NCBI GenBank assembly: GCA_016872075.1
Contig: VHBF01000033.1
Span: 1-5,620, forward strand
From: Bacillota bacterium
GTDB lineage: Bacteria; Bacillota_I; Bacilli_A; RFN20; CAG-826
Direction: 5' to 3'
DNA length: 5,620 bases
This document shows positions 1-4,360 of the stretch, in pieces. Numbering within the stretch: position 1 is the stretch's first letter; every line of letters starts with the position of its first letter. Under the pieces are notes generated by a model. That model was not told the origin of the DNA and ran no database searches. It saw only the letters and a program-made list of their open reading frames with translations. The position numbers were made by a program, and so were the translations under genes.

Positions 1-539
1 TCATATGTAAAGAGAAGATTGGCAAGTTTTGATCGACTATAAGCACCCCAAGGTGTATAGGTTTTTGGTTTTTGAAATTGCAAATTATCAAAATCAATGG
101 TGCCTCTTCGATGCGCAATACTCGATACATTGACCACTCGACCTTGACTAGCGATGAGCATCGATAATAATTGGCCAGTTAGGGCAAAATGCCCAAAGTG
201 GTTGGTTGCCAATTGCGATTCAAAACCATCTTTGGTCAATTGGTATTCACCAAACATAATCCCGGCATTATTCACTAATAAATCCAGGCGTGAATATTGT
301 TTTTTAAATTGAGCAACAAATTGTTGAACCGAAGCAAGGCTCATTAAATCAAGTTCAATAAAGGAAACGCTTCCAGGTAATTTTAACGCTTGTAAGTTTT
401 CAATGGCTTCTTCAGCGCGCGCTTTTGAACGAGAGGCCATCACTACTTGCGCACCCTCTTTTAAAAAGCGTTCAATCGCAAAATAACCGATTCCAGAATT
501 ACCACCTGTGACAATCACGACTTTTTCTTTGAGTTGCAT
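1..539 (-). CDS. SDR-family NAD(P)-dependent oxidoreductase, retinol-dehydrogenase-like (C-terminus outside window)
   Basis: Read leftward from ATG at 539-537, the frame stays open for 179 codons to the window edge, so the C-terminal part is missing. It has the full classical short-chain dehydrogenase signature: the Rossmann nucleotide loop TGGNSGIG at residues 11-18, D64 in the adenine-binding position, NNAG at 90-93, N113, the catalytic serine S140 in VNVSS, and the YSRSK active site with Y167 and K171. The long S-to-Y spacing and the stretches VNVSSIAH and KLANLLFT resemble the RDH11-14/WWOX-like branch more than FabG. Members reduce or oxidise carbonyl/alcohol groups in the cytoplasm, but the substrate cannot be told here. 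R37, just after the second beta strand, hints at NADPH. It follows the GNAT gene with a 2-nt gap and has its own Shine-Dalgarno, so the two are probably co-transcribed. Family assignment is firm; substrate is unknown. Confidence 0.93.
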   Translation of the reverse strand, partial: MQLKEKVVIVTGGNSGIGYFAIERFLKEGAQVVMASRSKARAEEAIENLQALKLPGSVSFIELDLMSLASVQQFVAQFKKQYSRLDLLVNNAGIMFGEYQLTKDGFESQLATNHFGHFALTGQLLSMLIASQGRVVNVSSIAHRRGTIDFDNLQFQKPKTYTPWGAYSRSKLANLLFTY

Positions 540-541
540 GT

Positions 542-1063
542 TTATTTACCTCGCACTTTATGATAAACCAATCGCTCACCGGCTAGGGGTAAATTGACTC
601 GGCCTACCTCTAGATAACCAAGCGATATTAATAATCCTCTCATTGGCAGATTTTTTTCATGGGTGTCGACCCTCACGTTGCGAATGCCTTGACCCCATAC
701 CTTTGCTTCTATCGCTGATAAAAAAAGTTTTCCTAATTTTTTTCCTTGAAATTCGGGATGAATAAAAAAGCGATGAATCACAATATAAGGTTCCTGATTT
801 AACCATGATCCTGATAGTAAGTGATCATAGGCATCATCTTTAGATAATAATGCTGCCCCACCAATGAAAGTTTGGTCATTTAAGAAAAGGTGATAGCGAT
901 GGTTTTTGACATCATCCTTTATCGTCATCAAAGAAGGTTCTTTACCTTGCCATTGATCGGATTTTTGAGCAGCAAGAATCGGCCGACATAAGTCAATCGA
1001 ATGCATAATCCAAGCGATATTTTTTGGTTGGGCAATTTTCAGCGAATATTTTGACAATGTCAT
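542..1063 (-). CDS. GNAT-family N-acetyltransferase
   Basis: A 173-aa protein, normal length for a single GNAT domain, that would transfer an acetyl group from acetyl-CoA to an amine. Motif A is seen as the strand IVIHRFFIHP (94-103) followed by the pyrophosphate-binding loop QGKKLGK (106-112); the usual middle glycine of Q/R-x-x-G-x-G/A is lysine here. Motif B is VRVDTHEKNLPM (130-141), the DTH-x-x-N-x-x-M pattern of many small Bacillota acetyltransferases, followed by LGY (148-150). The N-terminal W38/P43 and D50/D51 region matches the substrate-side helices of that group. The substrate (amino acid, peptide, polyamine or drug) cannot be deduced. The start at 1063 is favoured because TATAAT ends six bases before it. 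No Shine-Dalgarno is present, so a leaderless message is predicted. It is first in a unit with the SDR gene. Confidence 0.9.
   Translation of the reverse strand: MTLSKYSLKIAQPKNIAWIMHSIDLCRPILAAQKSDQWQGKEPSLMTIKDDVKNHRYHLFLNDQTFIGGAALLSKDDAYDHLLSGSWLNQEPYIVIHRFFIHPEFQGKKLGKLFLSAIEAKVWGQGIRNVRVDTHEKNLPMRGLLISLGYLEVGRVNLPLAGERLVYHKVRGK
548..552 (-). promoter_or_regulatory. Ribosome binding site of the SDR gene
   Basis: The minus strand reads GAGGT, then 8 nt, then ATG at 539. The site lies inside the last codons of the upstream acetyltransferase gene, so the two reading frames are probably translationally coupled. It fixes the SDR start. Confidence 0.7.
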
Positions 1064-1079
1064 GATGCTATTATAAAAT
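1051..1079 (+). promoter_or_regulatory. Strong sigma-70/sigma-A promoter reading rightward
   Basis: A perfect -35 TTGACA at 1051-1056, a 17-bp spacer and -10 TAAAAT (5 of 6) at 1074-1079 predict a start near G1086. The -35 lies inside the first codons of the GNAT gene on the other strand. No convincing ORF starts between here and the terminator at 1149-1181, so the promoter seems to serve an untranslated RNA. A second reading of the -10 is TATAAA at 1072-1077 with a 15-bp spacer. Confidence 0.65.
1070..1075 (-). promoter_or_regulatory. -10 box of the GNAT-SDR unit, predicting a leaderless mRNA
   Basis: The minus strand has a perfect TATAAT whose last base lies six bases before the ATG at 1063. 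Normal sigma-70/sigma-A spacing would put +1 on the A of the start codon. I see no good -35: the 17-bp position reads AAAATC, and TTAAAA at 1100-1095 would need a 19-bp spacer. The box overlaps by two bases the -10 of a rightward promoter (1074-1079), so the two polymerases could compete. Confidence 0.6.
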
Positions 1080-1081
1080 AA

Positions 1082-1091
1082 TTTCGCGAAA
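1082..1091. repeat. 10-bp perfect palindrome, possible operator
   Basis: TTTCGCGAAA is an exact 10-bp palindrome placed over the predicted start site of the rightward promoter and just upstream of the GNAT -10. It is followed by an interrupted inverted repeat, AGATT-TT-AATCT, at 1092-1103. The position suits a repressor site governing both directions, but no regulator is encoded in the window and the role is inferred. Confidence 0.3.
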
Positions 1092-1181
1092 AGATTTTAA
1101 TCTAATCGTGATTCCCTCACTATGCTGTGATGGCGAATGCCAATACAGAACATCCATTATCCCCCATAATGGATGTTTTTT
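1086..1181 (+). ncRNA. Candidate small RNA, about 95 nt
   Basis: The segment is bounded by a near-consensus promoter (1051-1079) and an intrinsic terminator (1149-1181), with no credible coding sequence between. Three stem-loops can be drawn. GTGA/TCAC at 1108-1111/1117-1120 has loop TTCCC. A hairpin at 1125-1148 has CTGTG/TACAG outside, an A-A mismatch, then TGGC/GCCA with tetraloop GAAT. The terminator hairpin has loop CCCCC. Two C-rich loops recall the UCCC loop motif of Gram-positive small RNAs that bind Shine-Dalgarno regions. I could not match it to SRP RNA, 6S, tmRNA, tRNA or a riboswitch class. It could instead be an attenuating leader for the Rieske gene, although that gene has its own promoter after the terminator. 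Confidence 0.45.
1149..1181 (+). terminator. Rho-independent terminator, rightward
   Basis: Arms CATCCATTAT (1151-1160) and ATAATGGATG (1166-1175) pair perfectly around a CCCCC loop. A149-A150 of the 1100s (1149-1150) can add two A-U pairs with the start of the T-run at 1176-1181, and ATTT follows. On the minus strand the hairpin is followed by only two T, so it works rightward only. No protein gene lies upstream in this direction. Confidence 0.85.
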
Positions 1182-1183
1182 AT

Positions 1184-1213
1184 TTGACAACGCTTAGTTA
1201 ACTCACTTATGGT
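1184..1213 (+). promoter_or_regulatory. Promoter of the Rieske ferredoxin gene, predicting a leaderless mRNA
   Basis: A perfect -35 TTGACA (1184-1189) begins within the T-rich tail of the preceding terminator. After an 18-bp spacer comes TATGGT (1208-1213, 4 of 6 to TATAAT). The predicted +1 is A1220, the first base of the start codon. The spacer contains the 8-bp palindrome AGTTAACT (1196-1203), a possible but unproven operator. Confidence 0.6.
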
Positions 1214-1219
1214 ATTGCT

Positions 1220-1543
1220 ATGAAACATGCAATTGGTTCATTGGCAAAGTTAAAACAAGATAAAAAATGGCGAGTGATTTTCAATGATCATCCCTACTTA
1301 ATTGCCATTGTTGGTCATCATGTCTTTGCTATCCCTGATCAATGTCCCCATCAAGACGCGTCTTTATTTCAAGGAAAGATTGTCGGTGATACGGTGACAT
1401 GTCCATTGCATCAGGCCAAGTTTAATTTAATTTCAGGCGAAATCGATGAAGTCAGCAAAATGCTTTATTTTGATTTCGGGCCAGAAAAAATCACGACCCA
1501 TAAGGTCGTGATTGAAGGCGATCAACTTTTTTTAGAACTCTAA
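1220..1543 (+). CDS. Rieske-type [2Fe-2S] ferredoxin, stand-alone
   Basis: A 107-aa soluble protein, the usual size for a single-domain Rieske ferredoxin. The cluster ligands are C42-P-H44 and C61-P-L-H64 with 16 residues between the pairs, giving the two-Cys, two-His coordination of one [2Fe-2S] centre. The extra disulfide cysteines of bc1-type Rieske proteins are absent and there is no signal or membrane anchor. It therefore belongs with cytoplasmic ferredoxins of the BphF/CarAc or NirD type, which pass electrons to an oxygenase or reductase. No such partner is adjacent: the neighbours are a GNAT/SDR pair and a membrane-protein unit, so its redox partner is unknown. The start at 1220 is the only nearby ATG in frame. 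No Shine-Dalgarno precedes it, but promoter spacing fits a leaderless message. It ends 2 bp from the convergent 299-aa gene. Confidence 0.93.
   Translation: MKHAIGSLAKLKQDKKWRVIFNDHPYLIAIVGHHVFAIPDQCPHQDASLFQGKIVGDTVTCPLHQAKFNLISGEIDEVSKMLYFDFGPEKITTHKVVIEGDQLFLEL
1485..1513 (-). terminator. Rho-independent terminator of the leftward three-gene unit, inside the Rieske gene
   Basis: Read on the minus strand, AATCACGACC (1513-1504) and GGTCGTGATT (1498-1489) form a perfect 10-bp stem with a 5-nt loop. The 3' arm runs into six consecutive T (1490-1485). It lies about 35 bp past the stop of the 299-aa gene, where a terminator is expected. The bases also encode residues 90-98 of the ferredoxin, so they serve two purposes. 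Rightward, the stem is followed by GAAGG and would not terminate. Confidence 0.75.
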
Positions 1544-1545
1544 TA

Positions 1546-2445
1546 TTATTTGATTCGAAGTTGGGTTTTAATCATTGCAATTTCTTGGGCAATCAGCGTT
1601 TGCGCTTCCGCTCTAGAAATATATTGACCTTGGAATTTTGCTAATTCTTCAATGACAATTCTTCTCACTACATTAATATCAAGCGATGCATGATAAGGAT
1701 TTCCAGCAATACCAACGGGTTGTTGCGGGTAAATGGTTTGAGTATTTCTCATCATATTGAGTTCTTCTTGCATCACAACTTTGACTAATTCCGATAAATT
1801 ATCGTTTGAAGAAGGTTGAGCTGAAATTGTGGGGTTTGACGCCACCGAGGCTGCTGGTAATGTGGGTTGGACTGGAAGAGGTTGATTAACCGTTGGTTTT
1901 AAGGTTGGAGTTGTCGTTTTCTTTGTGATTTTTACCTTTGCTTTCGCCGTCAGTCCAATTAAAAAAATCATCAATAATGCTAATAAAGCGAAACCAAATG
2001 TCGCAGCAAAGAACAAGGTGTTAATCATATCGGTATTCAATAAGTCGAGTAAATAAGTGACAAAACGGCCACCTGTAAAGTCATTGTTGAGGATAATGGC
2101 GCTCATCCCGACAGAGAAAAAATCAACAATCGATAAGGCGGCAATCACGCCAAGGAGCGGTCGGCGGACGAGCAAGCTTCTCACCAAGACAACAATGGCG
2201 AGAACCAAAGATAATCCTAATCCCCCTAAAATAATGTAATCGACCACTGCACTGCCACCGTTTAAGTTAAAGTTGAGCGTGGAAGCAAATTCAAGGACGT
2301 AAGCTAAGAAGCCGTCCCATAATGAAATAATGATGGTCGTCAAAGCAGAGTAATTAAAATTATTCATGACCCCATAAATACCATTCATAATCGCAATCGA
2401 TAAAATCGAAGCAATGAGTAAGACTTTAAATATTAATCTTTTCAT
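1546..2445 (-). CDS. Polytopic membrane protein with Pro/Thr-rich linker and repeated soluble tail, function unknown
   Basis: I do not recognise this 299-aa protein. The N-terminal half is membrane-embedded, with hydrophobic segments near residues 4-26, 67-90, 97-119 and 142-165 and a weaker one at about 36-57. The first could be a signal anchor. A basic patch (AKAKVKITKK, 167-176) follows the last segment, suggesting the tail is cytoplasmic by the positive-inside rule. Residues 177-213 are a low-complexity linker rich in Pro, Thr, Ala and Ser. The tail (215-299) has three short helical motifs of similar pattern, ending in QEEL (226-229), IEEL (265-268) and AQEI (286-289). The start is fixed by AAGGAG seven bases before ATG. 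It is last in the unit after the glycosyltransferase and the 197-aa gene, with a 59-bp gap. Context suggests an envelope role, but no enzymatic motif is visible. Confidence 0.85.
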   Translation of the reverse strand: MKRLIFKVLLIASILSIAIMNGIYGVMNNFNYSALTTIIISLWDGFLAYVLEFASTLNFNLNGGSAVVDYIILGGLGLSLVLAIVVLVRSLLVRRPLLGVIAALSIVDFFSVGMSAIILNNDFTGGRFVTYLLDLLNTDMINTLFFAATFGFALLALLMIFLIGLTAKAKVKITKKTTTPTLKPTVNQPLPVQPTLPAASVASNPTISAQPSSNDNLSELVKVVMQEELNMMRNTQTIYPQQPVGIAGNPYHASLDINVVRRIVIEELAKFQGQYISRAEAQTLIAQEIAMIKTQLRIK

Positions 2446-2462
2446 ATCTAATCTCCTTAGAT
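2446..2462 (-). promoter_or_regulatory. Ribosome binding site of the 299-aa gene, presented in a hairpin loop
   Basis: On the minus strand AAGGAG (2458-2453) lies seven bases before ATG at 2445. It sits in a perfect inverted repeat, ATCTAA-GGAGA-TTAGAT, so GGAGA would be the five-base loop of a 6-bp stem. The stem has one G-C pair and would be weak. The Shine-Dalgarno itself is a confident call. Any regulatory effect of the hairpin is speculation. Confidence 0.75.
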
Positions 2463-2475
2463 TTCTAATTATCTT

Positions 2476-2502
2476 ATCATATTAGTGAAATGAAACTAAC
2501 AA
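2476..2502 (-). promoter_or_regulatory. Weak possible internal promoter before the 299-aa gene
   Basis: On the minus strand TTGTTA (2502-2497, 4 of 6) and TATGAT (2481-2476, 5 of 6) are separated by 15 bp, which is shorter than ideal. It lies in the 59-bp gap between the 197-aa and 299-aa genes and would give a leader of about 25 nt containing the Shine-Dalgarno. AT-rich spacers often hold such matches by chance. Read-through from the glycosyltransferase promoter is equally likely. Confidence 0.25.
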
Positions 2503-2504
2503 TT

Positions 2505-3098
2505 TTAGTCGTTAGAATTATCTTTAATAGGACCTTTTTTAGTGGTCATTCTCACGAGGATATATTTTGCATGAAATAACCTTTTAAGCAGTTTAATGCG
2601 ATATTGCAACGCGCGTCGATCAAACAGCAAACGTTCAACCCCTGTCCAGATAAATATCCAACTTAAAATGGCATAGACTTCAGAAGAGATGGAGTTAAAG
2701 AAAATGGTTTCGGAGAGTAGACCACCAAAAATTAAGACGAAATTACCGATGCCAAGAAGAATCCCGCCAATGGTGGTGAGACGCTGTATATCTTTTTTAA
2801 TGTAATAAATGATTGGCACAAGTTCATCTTGAATTTCATCGATAATGATCGGTAAATGGACCTCAAAATTTCCAGCCTGAACTTCGACCGTTACTTTACG
2901 ATTAAGGGGGGTATATCTGGTTTCCTCCTCAAGATCCCGAATCGTATCTTGGACAACTTTACCTTCAAATTTTTCTGAAAGCAGTTTAAAAGAAGCCATA
3001 TCTTCGTCGACTTCTCGACCATATTGTTTGAGCCGGGCATTGAGATCACCTTTTAAGGCAATTAACTCTAATGTCTTTCTTAATTCTTCTTTTTCCAT
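2505..3098 (-). CDS. Two-TM membrane protein with acidic cytoplasmic N-domain, function unknown
   Basis: I do not recognise a family for this 197-aa protein. Residues 1-105 are soluble, charged and largely helical in appearance, with an acidic cluster DLEEE (55-59) and a predicted strand-like stretch KVTVEVQAGNFEVHLP (68-83). Two hydrophobic segments follow, at about 107-128 (rich in glycine, GGILLGIGNF) and 139-158 (EVYAILSWIFIWTGVERLLF). The C-terminal tail (160-190) is strongly basic, RRALQYRIKLLKRLF and onward, so both termini are probably cytoplasmic. There is no signal peptide and no catalytic motif I can name. The start at 3098 is fixed by AAAGGAG, seven bases upstream and inside the end of the glycosyltransferase gene. 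Only 1 bp separates that gene's stop from this ATG, which implies translational coupling and a linked role, perhaps as an accessory membrane subunit (inference). Confidence 0.87.
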   Translation of the reverse strand: MEKEELRKTLELIALKGDLNARLKQYGREVDEDMASFKLLSEKFEGKVVQDTIRDLEEETRYTPLNRKVTVEVQAGNFEVHLPIIIDEIQDELVPIIYYIKKDIQRLTTIGGILLGIGNFVLIFGGLLSETIFFNSISSEVYAILSWIFIWTGVERLLFDRRALQYRIKLLKRLFHAKYILVRMTTKKGPIKDNSND

Positions 3099-3099
3099 C

Positions 3100-4293
3100 C
3101 TAATACTCCTTTACCGCTCTAGGATTTTTCAACGATTCCCATAACCAATAAGTAGCAAGTAGTAAGGTTACCAAAAATCCAATGGCAACTTCATCATGAG
3201 GAATGGGGGTTTGACTAAAAATAAACGGAGCGTAGGCAAGTAATGAAATCACTTGGGTTAAGAGGGCCATAAAATATTTTTTTCCGTTCTGTAAGACCAA
3301 AATCAAAACAATCACATCCGCAGCAAATAAATAACGTTCATGCATCGCCGGCAAGAAAAAATTCGCCATTAAAATACTCCAATAGGTATAAAGTAAAATA
3401 TGTTCTCGTTTGAGTGTAATTTTTTGAAATAGCATCGCTAACCATTGCATCGCCATCAAAGAGGTAAAAAGACCAATAGCAAAACCATTTAAATCTTCAT
3501 ATCGTTGGTTTGGAAACCATTGATACAAGTTTGGCATATTCAATGTTAACAGGGGGTAGGTTTGGGTTTGTAACAAATAGATAGTGGTGATATCTGTAAA
3601 ACTTCGTCCGGCAATCAAGGCAGGTAAAGCCAATCCATAATAAACCAAAGGTACGATTAATACATAGACAATTTTTTGGCGATAATGGTACCAAAAATAA
3701 AGCATAAAGACCGGCAAGAAAAAGATGGCTTGAAGTTTAAAACTAAAAGCAATACCAAACCAAATGGCTGCCAAGAATGGCTTCTCTTTTTGTAAGTAAT
3801 AAAGGGCAATTAAACTAAATGCAGTATAACTGGCATCGATTTGTCCCCATAACGATCCATTAATCAAAACGGTTGGCAAAAATAAACTAGCAATCGCCAT
3901 CAAAACTGGCAGTAAGCGGTGATAAGTTTTAAACCAAATGGTCGCATTCAAATAGACGCCAATCATCAACACAATATCAAAGCCTATCGAAATCAATTTT
4001 ATGCCTGTCAAAAAAGGTTCGTTTGCATTGGTGTCTGGAAAATAGGAAAGAATCGTCAGCAAATAAAGGTAGGGAGGGGTATAGTCACCAATTTTTGTCC
4101 CTAAACTTGCAAAACCACCTCCGTTGACGATTTGTTGCATCCATGGTCTTAAAAAACTGGTGTAATCGCCTGAGATCCAATCCATTAACGAAAATCTTAC
4201 GAGTAATGCAAGTAGAAATAAAAATCCCAGAATTAAGATTTCAATCGGATAGTTTTTGATCCAATTCATTTTGGTTAGCCAAGCTTTTAACAT
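3100..4293 (-). CDS. GT-C-fold integral membrane glycosyltransferase, Gpi18-like mannosyltransferase type
   Basis: A 397-aa protein with about ten hydrophobic segments spread over its length, as expected for a GT-C enzyme that uses a polyprenyl-phosphate sugar at the outer face of the membrane. After the first TM (17-37) comes an exposed acidic pair of motifs: SGDYTSFLRPW (41-51, D43 a candidate catalytic base) and GDYTPPYLYLL (69-79). Further landmarks are NGSLWGQID (145-153), FKLQAIFFLP (185-194), a loop QTQTYPLLTLNMPNLYQW (242-259) and LPAMHERYLFAAD (314-326). SLWGQID, FKLQ and MHERY are typical of bacterial proteins annotated as Gpi18-like mannosyltransferases (COG5542). The true sugar and acceptor are unknown. 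M1 is preferred over M9 because TATAAT lies eight bases upstream; neither has a Shine-Dalgarno. The stop is TAG. It is first of three genes and probably modifies a cell-surface glycan, lipid or protein. Confidence 0.85.
   Translation of the reverse strand: MLKAWLTKMNWIKNYPIEILILGFLFLLALLVRFSLMDWISGDYTSFLRPWMQQIVNGGGFASLGTKIGDYTPPYLYLLTILSYFPDTNANEPFLTGIKLISIGFDIVLMIGVYLNATIWFKTYHRLLPVLMAIASLFLPTVLINGSLWGQIDASYTAFSLIALYYLQKEKPFLAAIWFGIAFSFKLQAIFFLPVFMLYFWYHYRQKIVYVLIVPLVYYGLALPALIAGRSFTDITTIYLLQTQTYPLLTLNMPNLYQWFPNQRYEDLNGFAIGLFTSLMAMQWLAMLFQKITLKREHILLYTYWSILMANFFLPAMHERYLFAADVIVLILVLQNGKKYFMALLTQVISLLAYAPFIFSQTPIPHDEVAIGFLVTLLLATYWLWESLKNPRAVKEY
3106..3112 (-). promoter_or_regulatory. Ribosome binding site of the 197-aa gene within the glycosyltransferase gene
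   Basis: The minus strand reads AAAGGAG followed by seven bases and ATG at 3098. The site is formed by the last codons of the glycosyltransferase gene (Lys-Glu of its ...VKEY end). It decides the start of the 197-aa protein and supports coupled translation. Confidence 0.8.
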
Positions 4294-4301
4294 ACATTCT
4301 T

Positions 4302-4307
4302 ATTATA
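4302..4307 (-). promoter_or_regulatory. -10 box of the glycosyltransferase unit, near-leaderless
   Basis: The minus strand has a perfect TATAAT with eight bases between it and ATG at 4293, so transcription would start 0-4 bases before the start codon. The hexamer sits in an 11-bp palindrome, CTTATAATAAG (4309-4299). No good -35 is seen: the 17-bp position reads CGTGGT. An earlier ATG at 4297 is out of frame. Confidence 0.55.
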
Positions 4308-4344
4308 AGTGAATTCGAGCAAAAACCACGACAAAAAATGCATG

Positions 4345-4353
4345 TGCTATGAT
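4345..4353 (+). promoter_or_regulatory. Extended -10 promoter of the MATE gene, predicting a leaderless mRNA
   Basis: TGCTATGAT matches the extended -10 form TGn-TATAAT at 8 of 9 positions, counting n as free. It ends seven bases before ATG at 4361, which would be +1. An extended -10 can work without a -35, and only a weak one is present (ACGACA at 4328-4333, 14-bp spacer). It diverges from the glycosyltransferase promoter within a 67-bp gap. Confidence 0.55.
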
Positions 4354-4360
4354 TAATTCT

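Noticed and set aside
1086..1181. Known RNA classes for the orphan transcript: fluoride (crcB) riboswitch, SRP RNA, 6S, guanidine or preQ1 riboswitch
   Set aside because: GATGGCGAATGCC superficially recalls the fluoride motif, but the required stem and pseudoknot partner do not line up. The SRP GGAAG-type loop is absent and the length rules out 6S. No class fitted by eye; a covariance search would settle it.
1130..1201. 23-codon rightward ORF starting at ATG 1130 and ending at TAA 1199-1201
   Set aside because: It reads straight through the terminator hairpin and T-run, has no Shine-Dalgarno, and its start lies in a stem of the candidate RNA. A second ATG at 1122 reaches a stop after two codons.
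1527..1533. T7 run near the end of the Rieske gene as its rightward terminator
   Set aside because: The only strong hairpin ends at 1513, 13 bases earlier, too far for an intrinsic terminator; the 4-bp TTGA/TCAA pairing beside the T-run is too weak.
2057..2239. 60-codon rightward open frame opposite the 299-aa membrane protein
   Set aside because: It lies wholly antisense to a confident gene with a strong Shine-Dalgarno, has a basic low-complexity composition and no ribosome site; it is a shadow frame.
3497..3694. 65-codon leftward open frame inside the glycosyltransferase gene
   Set aside because: It overlaps the GT-C gene in another frame on the same strand, has no ribosome site and no recognisable features, while the GT-C frame carries family motifs across the region.
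3919..4104. 61-codon rightward open frame opposite the glycosyltransferase gene
   Set aside because: It is antisense to the conserved N-terminal part of the enzyme and has no promoter or ribosome site; chance frame.
4349..4360. Alternative in-frame MATE start at ATG 4349
   Set aside because: It sits inside the extended -10 box TGCTATGAT and has no Shine-Dalgarno; the family alignment does not need four more residues. Kept as a minor alternative only.
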